Shown here: positions 39,841 to 52,415 of the stretch, one piece after another
How the letters are laid out: every line of letters starts with the position of its first letter
Numbering within the stretch: position 1 is the first letter of the stretch
Source: Okapia johnstoni
Lineage: Eukaryota > Chordata > Mammalia > Artiodactyla > Giraffidae
Reading direction: 5' to 3'
Assembly (NCBI GenBank): GCA_024291935.2
Contig: CM044316.1
Location: forward strand, 5,324,501-5,388,500
Length of the DNA: 64,000 nt
Translations under genes and position numbers: made by a program
Notes under the pieces: generated by a model
The model's database searches: none
What the model saw: only the letters and a program-made list of their open reading frames with translations
What the model was told of the DNA's origin: nothing

Positions 39841-41426
39841 GGCCGAAAGCCGAGCGGAGAGATGAATGGGACGAGGCTGGAGAGCCTTGGAAGCTGATAG
39901 GCTGAGACTGTGTTAGGAGGCGGGGTTTGGATTGTGATGCACTGGAGTGGGAGTCGAGTGGGGCGGGATCTGGAATGTGATTGGCTAAAGTGAGACAAGG
40001 AGGAGCTTCTATGTTTCTGGCCGATTCAGATTACGGTGGTCAGCTCTTCTAACGTGATAGGCTGAATCGAGGCAGAGTGGTGTAGGACTTACAACAGGAA
40101 AGGCTCAGAAAGATGGAGAAGACCTAGTTTACCGTGTGATTAAACAAAGTGGGGCTGAATTGGGCGGGATTTAGAAGAGGAGGGTCTGATTGGTGATTGA
40201 TGGACTTGACCGAACCTCTGTGAGGGGATGTTGCGGCCGAGGTGGGAGTGGTCCAGATCCCAAGGCCCCTCCCATTATTTAAATCAGCTCCTTGTTTTAC
40301 AGATATTTGCAAAAATTAAAAAAATACCAAGCCTTCCTTTCTTCATGCACACTTCTCTCCTCAGCTGCATAACCACCTAAAAACTGAGCCTCAGTTTCTT
40401 GTTAAAAATCTGTTAAGCCTGCCCACACCAGCCAAGCTCCGGTTCAAAAAGAGCCCGGAGGGGCTGTGTAAAATGAACCTTGAAGGATGGAGAATTTGCT
40501 GAAAAAACAAGAGGGGTAAGGTCATTCCAGGCAGAAGGAACCGCCTGGGCAACGGTCTGTAGGTTTCGAGGAGCTTTGGAGCTGTGAAAGTCTCTCATCG
40601 GCTAATGTGGCTGGAGCAGAGGTTAAGAGTGAGAATTTTAATGTTCACCCTCATTGCCAACTTCTCTCGCTACGACCTTTGGGGGCACGAAGGCAGGAAG
40701 ATTCAGCCTCGTAGAGTCTGTCAGTGGAACCAGAAAGGTTCAGACTACCCCAGGCTATGCACGGTTTACATCAAATGCACGAGGAAGGAAGGGGTGTTTC
40801 AGGCAAAGGTTAAGGCATGGCCAAAGGCACCAGGGTGTGAGGGAATTGAGAAGCTTCAGCTGTTCTTGGAAGAGGTTATCGTGGCTAGAGGCGGGAGTAC
40901 ACATTGGTGCTACCCGCAGACAAAATTTTTTTAAAGACCTTGAATGCCAGGCTGAAGAGCATGAAATGTTTCCCAAGGGCAATGGGGAGCCATGGAGGGT
41001 GTATGAGCCAGGGAGGTGAACAGTGAGATCTCTGTCTCTGGGTCCTGGGTGGGGAAGGGAGTAGAGGTGTGGGAGCCCTGGGAGGGAGCTGGGCTGGCAT
41101 CCACGTTGGGGAGGAGAGGCTTGAGCTCTGACTATGGATGGAGATGGGAAGAGGCCCTTTAGAGGTGGATGCAGGAAAAATGAGCAGGATGTAGGAACCA
41201 TCTGGGATCTGAGGAATTCAGCATTTATAGAGGAGAAATAGAGGAAGCAGAGATGGGGTGGTCAGAGAGGCAGTAGGGAACAAGGAGGGTGCCTTATGAT
41301 TCAGTTCTCTGATGGTACCTGACCACGTGCAAATTGGTTGTTAAAATTTCCATAACTCTGGTGATATATATATATATGTGTGTGTGTGTGTGACACACAC
41401 ATATATACACACACACACATATATAT

Positions 41427-41701
41427 ACTGCTACTGCTAAGTCACCTCAGTTGTGTCTGACTTTGTGTGACCCCATAGATGGCAGCCCACTAGGCTCGGC
41501 CGTCCCTGGGATTCTCCAGGCAAGAACACTGGAGTGGGTTGCCATTTCCTTCTCCAATGCATGAGAGGGAAAAGTGAAAGTGAAGTCACTCATTCGTGTC
41601 CGAACTCTTAGTGACCCCATGGACTGCAGCCTACCAGGCTCCTCCATCCATGGGATTTTCCAGGCAAGAGTACTGGAGTGGGGTGCCATTGCCTTCTCCG
41701 A
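41427..41701 (-). repeat. Bov-A2 dimeric SINE
   Basis: Reverse-complement dimer: two related halves each with GACCCCATGGA-type and CTGGAGTGGGTTGCCATT-type blocks, joined at AGTGAAAGTGAAGTCACTC. This is the BovB-derived Bov-A2 family. Confidence 0.88.
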
Positions 41702-41702
41702 C

Positions 41703-41736
<34 letters not shown>

Positions 41737-41899
41737 GTATATGTGTGTATATGTATGTATATGAGGAGGGTATGGCAACCCACTCCAGTATTCTTGCCTG
41801 GAGAATCCCCATGGACAGAGGAGCCTGATGGGCTACAGTCCAAGGGGTCACAAAGAGTCAGACACGACTGAGTGACTAAGCACATATATGTATATATAC

Positions 41900-41948
<49 letters not shown>
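41701..41948. repeat. TA-rich microsatellites around a Bov-tA fragment
   Basis: TATATG/TATA repeats at 41701-41763, a forward 3' Bov-tA fragment at about 41763-41880, then an almost pure TA run at about 41884-41948. Shorter CA/TA tracts start near 41363. Confidence 0.85.
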
Positions 41949-41949
<1 letters not shown>

Positions 41950-42950
41950 TGGAATATTATTGAGCCACAAAACAGAATGAAATTTGCAGCAACATAGATG
42001 GACCTAGAGATTATCATACTGCATGAAGTGAGTCAGACAAAGACAAATATATGATATCACTTATACTGCTGTTTAGTCGCTCAGTTGTGTCTGACTCTTT
42101 GTGATCCCATGGATTGTAACCCGCCAGGCTCCTCTGTCCATGGGATTTTCCAGACAAGAATACTGGAGTGGGTTGCCATGTCCTTCTCCAGGGATATCAC
42201 TTACATGTGGAATCTTAAAAGATGATACAAGGCTTCCCTGGTGGCTCAGTGGTAAAGAATCTGCCGGTCAGTGCAGGGGACATTTGTTCCATCTCTGGTC
42301 CAGGAAGATCCACATGCCATGGAGCAACTAAGCCCATGCTCCACAACTACTGAGCCTGTGCTCTGGAGCCCAGGAGCCACAACTACTGAGCTCATGTGCT
42401 GCAACTACTGAAGCCTGTGTGCCTCGAAATTGCTCCACAAGAGAAGCCATGGCAAAGAGAAGCCCGCACACCCCAAATAGAGAGTATCACTGCTCACCAC
42501 AACTAGAGGAAAAAGTTGACGCAGCAATGAAGACCCAGCATAGCCATAAATAAATAAATACAAAAAATTGTTTTTCTTAATTTTTAAAATAAAATACAAG
42601 ATGTGCAGTTAAAGTTGGGGGAAAAATGATGCAAATGGTCTTATTTACAAGACAGAAATAGACTCACGGACATAAGAAAGCCAATTTATAGTTACCAAAA
42701 GGGAAGTGGGGGAGAGATAAATCAGGAGTTTGAGATTAACAGTACCCACTATATACAATAAACAACAAGGACCTACATAAGGCACAGGGAATTACATTCA
42801 GTATCTTGTAATCCTATAATGGAAAGAACCTGAGAAAGAATAAAAAAGAATTTGTAATATTCTAAAAGAAGAGAATAAAAATAAAAAACACTTTGCTGCA
42901 TACCTGAAACTAATACAACATTGTAAATCAGCTATATTTCCAAAAATTTT
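41949..42950 (+). repeat. L1 LINE 3' end with two nested SINEs
   Basis: L1 3' untranslated sequence (GGAATATTATTGAGCC; CATAGATGGACCTAGAG; CAACAAGGACCTAC; CTGAAACTAATACAAC). It is interrupted by a reverse Bov-A copy at about 42066-42192 with an 11-bp duplicated target GATATCACTTA on both sides, and by a forward CHR-2 SINE at about 42228-42557. Confidence 0.85.
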
Positions 42951-43858
42951 TTTTTGTTTTGAAAACAAACAAAACAAAAATCTCCCATGACACTGAAGGA
43001 AGACAAACTGAGGCTCAGAAGGGATCATCACTTGCTCAGGGGTACCAACCCCACGTCTGTCTGTGACTTGAAGTGGAACGAGAACTCTGACACTGAAGGG
43101 ACAGTCAGAGAAAAGAAGTTCACAAGGAAGCCAGGTGAAGAGCGTCAGCCTAGAGGAGCACTCTAGCTTCCAAGAAATAAAATCTAAGGGTCAGAGTTAG
43201 AGGAGCCATGGCGTTGGAAGCAGAGGCGAGGAGGGACTGACATCTTGAGAGCTGGACATGTGTCCTGTTGCTAGGGCTGGAGGAAGCCGCTGCCCTTGAG
43301 GAGGAAACTACACAATAGCAAGTCACATGGCCAGGGGAGAGGGCTTCCTGTTTCCCGGCCCCTCCCAGGCTGGCCTTGGCCAGCCCAAGCTTGAGCGGGC
43401 AGTGGCCAGAGTGACCCCAAGAATGTCCAGGGACTTGGTTTTCTGACCAAGGTACCCCCCAGGAGAACAGGGAAGTAGAGCGGGCTGAGGGAACCAAATC
43501 CCAGGATTAGAATCTCTCCTTCAGGAGAGCCCTGGGGAGGAGAGAGGACTGTTGAACTCCTCCTCCCAAGCCCAGATAGGGGAGGGAGCGGAGCAAAGGG
43601 AGAGAGGAAAATAAAGGAGACAGAAAATAAAGAAGAGGTCAGGGCAACCTTGAGAGGTAGTGAGCTGACCATCAAGGGAGGCATTCAAATGTGCCAAATC
43701 CACATTGATAACTCAAGATCCTTTTGGAGAAGTGAAATCAATACCCATTTCACAGAAGAGGAAATTGAGGTTGTCATTCACTTTGAGCTGAAGTCAGGTT
43801 GCGGTTTTAGTGAGTGAGGATAAAGGAGGATTCAGAAGACACTGATTTCCGGATAAGA

Positions 43859-46800
43859 ATGAGTGCCAGGGCCACACGGCCCCGAAGCCGGCGAGGGAGA
43901 CACGCTCTGCCCGTAAGTGTTCCCCCTCCCTGGCACACCCAACCCTGCAAGACCCCAGCACCCAGATCTGCCTGGCTCAGAGCTCAGCCCTGGGGATCAT
44001 TTGCAGGGTGAGCTGGACCCTGTGGCAGAGAGTTCAGAGGAGGCTGAGGCAGCCAGTGGGAGCTCTGAGCTGGGCCCTGTGGCATCTCAAGATAGCACCA
44101 AGCTGGAACTGTTGGGCCCTGAGGTGGAGGCCAAAGGGCAGGGCTTGGAGAGCAGGTAAGGTCCACTTGGTCTGTGTCCCCCACTGCAGGCCTGGCACAT
44201 CTTTCCCACCCATAGATGTTTTTCATGTCCCTCCTCAACTCACACACATGCCATGGCTCCCATTGCCCTTGGCCTGACTTTCAAGGCCCTGTGTGATGTA
44301 GTCCTAGCCTTGTTACAAACCCTCTGTGTGTTAGCTCCCCCAGATGATCCCATTTCCAGAAATTTCCATCTCTCACCTCTTCACAGGACTGACAAAGAAG
44401 TTGATGTGGACTCTAGCAGGGGACCAGCCCCAGCCCCTGAGGGGCCCCAAGAGGAAACCCACCAGGCCCGAGAGGCAACCCCACAGGCCGGGGAGAGTGT
44501 CCGCCCTGGACCTGATGTATTTCAGACTCTCCAGCAAGCACTGAGCTCTCTGGAAGCAGCTGCTGCTGCCTGGCGCCACCAGCCCCCAAACTGTCCTGGG
44601 CCAGTGGAGGCAAAGGACAGAAGCGAGGGGGCACCGAAGCCCTGCTTGGAGCAGGAGGGGGCTGGGAGCTGCCAGTGGGAGGCAGCCAGGTTGGCTGAAA
44701 GGAATGCCTGGCTGCGTTTGGCCCTGGGCAGCCGGGAGGATGAGCTGATCCGCACACAGAACTCCCTGAAGGGCTTCCAGGCTGAGAAGGAGATGCTGCA
44801 GAGAGAGGTGAGTAGGGCAGGGCTGCCTCCCAGGGATCCCTGGGGAGGGAGGTAGGCCTGGCATAAGACACATTGAATCATTTGTTCATTTGTGAAGATT
44901 TTTTGGAGCTTTGACTTGCCTTGCTGTTCAGTCGCTCAGTCCTGTCCAACTCTTTGCAACCCCATGGACTGCAGCATGCCAGGCTTCTTTGTCTTTCACC
45001 ATCTCCCAGAATTTGCTCAAACTCATGTCCATTGATGCTATCTAACCATCTCATCCTCTGTCACCCTCTTCTCCTGCCTTCAATCTTTCCCAGCATCAGG
45101 GTCGTTTCCAATGAGTCGGCTCTTTGTATCAGATGCCCAAAGTGCTGGAGCTTCAACTTCAGCATTAGTCCTTCCAATGAGTATTCAAGGCTGATTTCTT
45201 TCAGGATTGACTGGTTTGATCTCCTTGCTGTCCAAGGAATTCTCAAGAGTCTTCTCCAACACCACAGTTAAAAAGCATCAATTCTTTGGAGGTCAGCTTT
45301 CTTTATGGTCCAACTCTCATATCCATAATTGACTACTGGAAAAAACCATAGCTTTGACTGTATGGACCTTTGTCAGCAACCCCAAAGAGACAAAGGTCCC
45401 TTACAACTTTAGTTAAGAGGATCAGAGAGGCCCACCGAAGAAATGACACTTGAATAAAGACCACAAGGAGGCAAGGGAGGAACCATGTAAGGAACTGGGG
45501 AAGAGCATTTTAGGCAAAAGGAACAGTATATGCAAAGGTTGGAGGTTGGAGTGCGATTAGTGTGTTCAAGAAACAGGCTGAGCAGAAGGAGACAAGGGTA
45601 CCGAGGTGATGGGAGCAGATCCCTGAGGGCCTTGTGGGCCTCAAGGAGGATTTGAACTTTTGCTCTCAGTGAGGTGGGAGGCATGGAGGGCTCTGAGCAA
45701 ACAAGGCTGGAGACCTGATGCAGGTGCTTACAGGCGCCCTCTGGCGACTTTGGGAGGAACAGCTTGTGGAGGGAGAAGGTGGAATCTTGGAGATCGGGAG
45801 GTGGCAAAGTTGTGGAGAAGGTGGGAACTGGGCAGATTCGGCGGATGCTGAAGGTGGAGCTGGAAGGTGGGATGTGAAAGCTAGAGAGGGGCTGAGGACA
45901 AGACCTGGATTGGGAGCCTTAGAGACTGGAAGTGAGACATAGGGAGGCTGTGGGAGGGGCAGGTTTGGAGGAAGGGAGACCAGAGCTCTTAGGCCTTAAT
46001 CAGCTCAAGATGCCATGAGCCACCCACATGGGGCCATTAAAGGGACAGTTTTATGTCCGAGTCCAGAGCCCAGGTGATGTCAGGGCAGGAGGGACATAGA
46101 TGGTGAGACCTGGGCTGCGGAAGCCAAGCGCAAGGAGTGGAGCCCATTTCTCAACTGGGAAAGAGGTCTTTTTTAAAAAAAAATTTTACCCCCCTGACCC
46201 CTCCCTCCAACTCTGGCAACCACCAACGTGTTCCCTGTATCTGTGAGTTCAATTTTTAAAAATTTTAACCTATCATCTATCTATCTGTGACCTTCTGCAT
46301 GGCTTGTGGGATCTCAGTTCCCAACCAGGGGTTGAACCCCAGGCCGCAGCACTGAAAGTGCTGAGTCCTAACCCCTGGACCACCAGGGAACCTCCTTGTT
46401 TTATTTTAGACTCCACATATAAGTGAGATCATGTACTATTTGTCTTTATCTGGCTGACTTATTTCACTTAGCACAGTGCCTTTAAGGTCCTTCTGTGTGC
46501 GTGCTAAGTCACTTCAGTTGTGTCCAACTCTTTGTGACCCCATGGACTGTAGTCCGCCAGGTTCCTCTGTCCATGGGATTCTCCAAGCAAGTATACCACA
46601 GTGGGTTGCCATTTCCTCCTCCAGGGGATCTTCCCAGCCCAGGGATTGAACCCACGTCTCCTGTGGCTCCTGCACTGCAAGCAGATTCTTTACTGTTGAA
46701 CCACCGGGGAAACCCTAAGGTCCTTCTATATTGTCCCAAACGGCAAGATTCCTTTTTTACAGATGAACAATATTTCATTCTATAAGTATGTTTACCACAC

Positions 46801-49800
46801 CTCATCCATCAGTGGACACTCAGGTTGATTTGTGTCTTGACTCTTGTTAAATAATGCTGCAATGAACATGCGGGTGCAGATGTCTTTTCGAGTTAGCATT
46901 TTGGTTTCCTTCAGAGAAATACCCAGAAATGGAATTGCTGTATCATATAGTCATTCTATTTTTACTTTTTTGAGGAAGTGCCATGCTTTTTTCCACAGTA
47001 ATTTCACCCATTTACATTCTCAACAACAGTGCACGAAGGTTCCCTTTTCTCCACATCCTCGCCTACCCTTATCTCTTGCATTCTTTTTTTCTTTTGGTCA
47101 CTCCACTCAGCAAGGCATGCAGGATCTTAGTTCCCCCAACCAGTGATCGAACCCGTGCCTCCTGCAGTGGAAGCACAGAGTCCTAACCACTGGACTGCCA
47201 GCGAAGTCCCTTTCTTGTCTTTTTGATGCTTGCCATTCTAACTGATTTAAGGTGGTATCTCATTGTGGTTTTGATTTGCATTTTCCTAAGGATTAGTGAG
47301 GTTTCCCCAGTGGCTCAGCAGTAAAGAATCTGCCTGCAATGCAGGAGCCACAGGAGACACGGGTTCAATCTCTGGATTGGGAAGATCCCCTGGAGAAGAG
47401 CATGGCAACCCACTCCAGTATTTTTTCTTTTTTTTTTTGCCTGGAGAATCCCATGGACTCTCATGCCAGAGGAGCCTGGCAGGCTATAGTCCATAGGGTC
47501 GCAAAGAGTCAGACACGACTGAAGTGACTGAGCATGCACACTTGCAAAGATTAGTGATGATGAGCATCTTTTTCATGTACCCGTTGGACATCTGAGAGAA
47601 GTCTTGATTCAGGGACTGCATGACTGAATGGCTGAACAATAAGTCATGGCTGAATGACTTGCCCAAGGTTGTATAAGAAGGTATTTGGGGGGGAGGGCCT
47701 GAAAAAAAAAAAAGAAGGTATTTGGCAGGATGAGAATCTGGGGGGTCCTACCTTCCAGCTGGTGCTCTTGCCACTGCTCCAAGAACAGGTCTTAGGGAAG
47801 AATGGCAGGTGGTTGGAGCCACCCCAGCCTTACATTTCCCATTTCCCTACAGGTCCAAGAGCTGCAGGATTCCCTGCTGAGGCTGGAGCCCTTTCCACCT
47901 CCTTCCTGTGACCAAGCAGGTGGCTCAGGTAGTGGTTCCAGCAGCTCTGGGGCTGATGGAGAGATCTGGGGCTCACAGGTGAGTGTGTGAAGCTAAAAAC
48001 CGTGGTCTGTTTCAGATCCTTAGGGTTTGGGGCCATGAGACTCAAATCCTAGTCTTGTGATCCAATAGCTTCGGGGATTGCAAAAGGCCTAAACCCATGA
48101 TGCTGGGCTCTCAATGACAATTCTGGGTGAATAAAGTCACCTCTTTTTGACAGGATCCCTTCTCCCGGGCTTATCCCCTGCTCCGGCGCCTGCAGAGTGA
48201 TTCCAGCACCCAGATGCTTGGGTCTCTCCCAACCCAGCCCCTTGCTCCTGAGATGAACATCATGGAAGCCCAGATGGAGCAACTCCGAGGGTAAGAGTGA
48301 CAAATGCTGAGCTCATAAGGGCACTGGTGCCTCCCAGCTGGGATATAAAGCCAGGAGTCTGGAGCTGGAGTGGGGGTGGGGTGGGGAAGGGTGGAAATCA
48401 ATGGTGTCCTTACTACCCTTCAAAGTCACTCACTTTTCCCTTTTCCCCACCTCCGGAGGCAGGAACATTGAGAAGCTCAAATGCTTCAACCGCCTGCTGT
48501 CAGCTGTGCTCCAGGAGTACAAGGGCCGGTGTGAGGGCCTCAGCATGCAGCTGGGCCAGCGGGAGGCTGAGGCCACTGCGCTGCGTCTAGCCTTGCAGTA
48601 TAGGTCAGTGCACTCCACCCATGATTCACTGCCTGGGAAGAAAATAGACATCCTTAGAGGATAGTCCTAATCCCCAGGGAGAGATGGAGCCCTCTCAGAA
48701 AAGTATTTGCCCTTGCCGTGGAAATTAACTTAAGGCAATTTTCGTCCAAGAGTGCTGAAGGAATTTACAAACTCCCAGGGTTGGGGTTAGGAGGAAGAGT
48801 GAGGGATCAAGGAGCAAGTGGGGATGTCACCTACATAGCAAGATGGGTATGCTGGAGTGCTCAGAACTGCTGTCCCACAGTGAACACTGTGAGGAGGCAT
48901 ATGGAGCCTTACTCACTCTCCGGGAGGCAGAAGCAGGAGCTGGAAAAGAAGCCTTCATGGATGACTTGGAGGCAGCTGAGAAGGAAGCTCAGAGGCTCCT
49001 GGTCCAAGAGAAGGCTGCCATGGATGGAGTGATACTGCAAGATCCATATCCAAGGTACCCTTGGGAACCCTGGCGACTGGGTGGGCCAGTGAGTGGGGCT
49101 CTGGTTGCAGAATGGGGCTCCCAGAACTGGCCCTATATTGGGGGTTGGCGTGGCTCCTATGGTTGGCATTAGGCCTGCTGGAGTTGGCTGGTTTCTACTC
49201 AACAAAGTTGACATGGTGGTGACAACCATTGGGGTTTGTATAGGACCCACCAGGGTGGCATGAAGATGGATGGTGGTGCCAGTCATTAGGTGGCATGATG
49301 GTGCTTAATGGGGTTGGCATGATGCTGGTACCCATAGGGGTTGTCATAATGCTGCGTAACGGGGTTGGCAGGTTGAGCAATGGTGCTCATTGAGTTGGTA
49401 TGATGGCTTCCCCATGATGGTGTGAGTGACTGTGCCCATTGGCATGGTGGTGTTCATTCATCATTCATCACTGATGAATGATCATCAGTGGGCTGAGGTT
49501 GCCCATTGGCGTTTACATTATGGTGCTCACTGTGTTAGTTTGACCATGCCTACCACAGATGGCATAGGAAGGAACCATCATGGTCAGTAAGATGGAACAT
49601 GACAGGCCCACCAGGAGTGCCATGAAGTTAGCACAACCATGCTGACCAGTGTTGACACAGGCCTCTTCTGTTTCCTATAGTCCCGAAGGCAGCAGTGTGG
49701 ATAGGCCCACATCACAGGAGGTGGCTACCCAGCTCCAGGGCTATGTTTAGCGTCTCCAGGAACGCCGAGCTCTGGTGAAGATTCCCCCCGAGCCTGGCTC

Positions 49801-52415
49801 CACCTGGGCGCCCATATCTACCGTGCCCCATGCAGAAGCCATGGTGCAGGCCATTCTGGGGACCCAGGCTGGCCCAGCCCTGCCCCGGTTGGAGAAGATG
49901 CAGATCCAGCAGGACTTGGCAGCCACACGGGTACACATGGGCTGTGGTCACTGTGTCAGTCTTTCCTGGTGGGACCAAATCCTCTGCTGAGTCTGAGTGA
50001 GATGCAATTAGGGAACCAGGTAGTAAGGGAGAGTTTTGCTGGATATTGTTTGAAATTTGTAACCTGGCATGAAAGAGCTAGGGGCTTCTCTGGTGACTCA
50101 GGTGGTAAAGAATCCACCTGCCTATGCAGGAGACATGAGTTCAATCCGTGGGTCGGGAAGATCCCCTGGAGAAGGGAATGGCACCCCACTCCAGGAGTCT
50201 TGCCTGGAGAATTGCATGGACAGAGGAGCCTGATGGACTACAGTTCATGGGGTTGAAAAAGAGTCAGAAATGACTGAGCAGCTATCACACACATGAAAGA
50301 GCTGAGGTTCTGAATCTGGAGAAACTCCAGACACTACCATTGAGTTGCTACCTGACTTTGTCTAAGACACTTGCTCTCTCTGAATGGCTATTTCTACAGC
50401 TGTAGTTTTTATGGAAGGATATTTCCCATCATGCAAGATCAAGGTAAGGATTAGGATTCTTGCCTGAGCAGCCCTCAGTGGGCACCTCCTAGAGGCTCAA
50501 TTTTCTCAACAGTTGACCTTAAAGGCACAAATTTTCTACCCTCTCCTTGTCTCTCAGGAGACTCTGGCAGATCTGATGCTGCGGCTACAGCTGGTGCGGC
50601 GGGAAAAGCGGGCTCTGGAACTGCGGGAGGCTGCCCTCCGAGCCCAGGGCCCAGCCCATGTGCTCCTGCTGGAGCAGCTGCGCTGGGAGCGGGCACAGCT
50701 TTGGACTGGTGGGGCCAATAGCAGTGGTGGAGACAGCAGTGGAGGTGGGAGCAGTGGAGATGAAGAGGAGTGGTCCCAGGTGAGTGAACCTGCCTTGACC
50801 TGGTAGGGATGGCAGTATACTACTGGATATGTGGTCCTGGTTAATCCCAGCCTTCTTGGAGCCTCAGTTTCTATTTCTGCACCAAAAAAGGAGTTGAATG
50901 GTAAAAATGCATGTGAAAGTTCACACTTGCACCTCAGAGTTTCTTTTTTTGAGAGTATTGAGCCCAATAAACCCCAAGGGATTTAGTGTCTTCCACTCAC
51001 ACCTGTCCCTTCTACTTCCCACCCCCAGGCTATTCATACTCCCTGTTCACCACTCCAACAGCTCCAGGCCATGCTTCATATTTTCCTAAATTTTGGCTCC
51101 AGCTTACTCCCTGAGGCTTTCCTTCTTGCCCCTACTGTCTAATCATATCTATCCTCTGTTTAAAGCCTTAGAGGCTTCTGGAACTCTCCTTTGAATCATC
51201 TCTTCTACCTCCATGCCTATCTAAGTGCTACACCCCTACTAGGAACACCAGTCACTTTCCTCTTTATCTAACCAAGTCCTTGACTTCCTACAGGTCTGAG
51301 CTCAGACATCACCTCCTCTAGGAAGTCCTCGTGAACTGCCTGAAAATGAGATCTCTTGTTATTTATTTCCCTTGTTAGGGAACAACTGTATCCTTATTGG
51401 AGTATCTCATAAGACTGGGGGCTCTGTGAGAGCAGGGACTGTAGCCACCACAGTCTGTGATGTCTTCAGTGTCCAGCTTGGGCTGAACACACTCTCAGCC
51501 TAGGTCAATGTCACTACCCTCCCTTCTGCCTCCCTCAGGGTCCTCCTGCTGTCCCTGGTGGCAGCAGGGGTATTGATGGAGGCCAAGAGAGCAAAGTGCA
51601 GGATCCAAAAGAACTGACCCAAGAACTGTCAGCATCACTCACTCGGTGTGTGCCTGGGTACTGTGCTGGGGTGTGTGTGGCCTGAGTGGGGGTAATATGT
51701 GAGAGCCCACTGGGGTGTTGCGTACAGTGGAGGACTGGGTATACAGTTGTATTCACATGGAAACATCTTGGACAGGTGGGTGGGAGTGGGGAAGGCAGAC
51801 AGGAGCGGCTATATCTGTGAGTTCCTCTCTCTCCACCCTTGTACCAGGGCTCTGGGCCTGCGGGAGGAGCTGCAGTCCCTGCGGGAAGAGCTAGAAGAGG
51901 TGGCTCGGAAGGGACGAGCCAGACGTGCTCAGAGTACTGAGCTGAACAGTGACTTATGCAAAGCTCACAGGTGGGTCTCTCTGTGTAACCTCAGAGGCAT
52001 CCCTGGCTCTCTTTGGGCCACAGCTTCCCTCCGTAAGGTGGGTGGCAGGTTCAATCCATTCCACACCTCCTCTGGTGCCTGACATGTGTCAGCCCCTGCT
52101 GAGTGATGCTGGGTCCCCCAGAAGACCCAATCTCAAAGACCTCCTCTCTGGGGCTGGGAGTACATAGCCCCTGTCTTGAGTGGAATGGGGGGCTGTTTCC
52201 TGGCTCAGCTTCTTTCCCCCTCCAGCACCTTGGTCATGGCCTTCCGAGGTGCCCACCGGAAGCAGGAAGAGCAACGGCGGAAGCTGGAGCAGCAGATGAC
52301 ACTAATGGAAGCTCGACAGGCAGAGGAGCTGGCAGTGCTAGAAGCCACCGCAAGGGCCCTGGGGAGGTCCAGACTTCCCTGCCCACCTTCCCGGCCTGGG
52401 GAGACCTTTCTCTAG
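43859..52415 (+). CDS. USHBP1: USHBP1, harmonin-binding coiled-coil protein, with internal stop
   Basis: USHBP1 (MCC2-like) binds the PDZ protein harmonin (USH1C). Coding exons: 43859-43912, 44007-44155, 44387-44807, 47853-47978, 48154-48290, 48463-48603, 48881-49054, 49681-49930, 50558-50779, 51539-51645, 51848-51970, 52226-52415. All splice sites and phases fit, summing to 698 codons (human 703 aa). The start is [18 protein letters not shown]; an in-frame ATG at 43814 is less like the family. Coiled-coil segments rich in Leu/Glu/Arg/Gln run through most exons, and the protein ends ETFL, a class I PDZ-ligand pattern. In exon 8 an in-frame TAG (49748-49750) sits where the family has Gln before RLQERR. 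Ordinary translation would stop after 423 residues, losing the second half and the PDZ ligand. It could be a nonsense allele, a species-wide change or a base error. Confidence 0.93.
44922..45385 (-). repeat. BovB LINE 3' end
   Basis: Reverse complement of the BovB 3' region in a USHBP1 intron, longer than the copy at 27838. It runs from GTTCAGTCGCTCAGTCC through CAGCATCAGGGTCG and CAAGAGTCTTCTCCAACACC to GACCTTTGTCAGCAA. Confidence 0.87.
46165..47600 (-). repeat. L1 LINE 3' region with four nested SINEs
   Basis: Reverse L1 3' sequence (CTCCAACTCTGGCAACCACC; CCACATATAAGTGAGATC; AATAATGCTGCAATGAACATG; GGTGGTATCTCATTGTGG). It is interrupted by a reverse CHR (about 46258-46394), a reverse Bov-tA (46495-46716), a reverse CHR (about 47085-47210) and a forward Bov-tA (47296-47535). 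The last is flanked by GATTAGTGA repeats. Confidence 0.83.
49170..49480. repeat. Degenerate minisatellite in USHBP1 intron 7
   Basis: Diverged tandem units built on GGGGTTGGCATGATGGTGCT-like words recur every roughly 25-40 bp. Examples are near 49260, 49310, 49340, 49365 and 49400. No coding potential is evident. Confidence 0.65.
50087..50290 (+). repeat. Bov-tA SINE
   Basis: Forward copy in a USHBP1 intron, from GGGGCTTCTCTGGTGACTCAG to AATGACTGAGCAGC. Confidence 0.88.

Larger units (their letters stand above)
39850..43858. other. BABAM1-USHBP1 intergenic region
   Basis: 39850-41360 is mostly unique or old-repeat sequence with no supportable gene. 41360-42950 is a stack of SINEs, TA/CA microsatellites and an L1 3' end. 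42950-43858 is unique sequence that should hold the USHBP1 promoter and 5' UTR, but I can place neither. Confidence 0.6.

Noticed and set aside
43814..43858. Earlier in-frame ATG for USHBP1
   Set aside because: It would add 15 residues not known in the family. [15 protein letters not shown] at 43859 matches the conserved start.
49170..49480. CRISPR-like array
   Set aside because: The units are degenerate, of uneven spacing and without unique spacers. It is a eukaryotic minisatellite.
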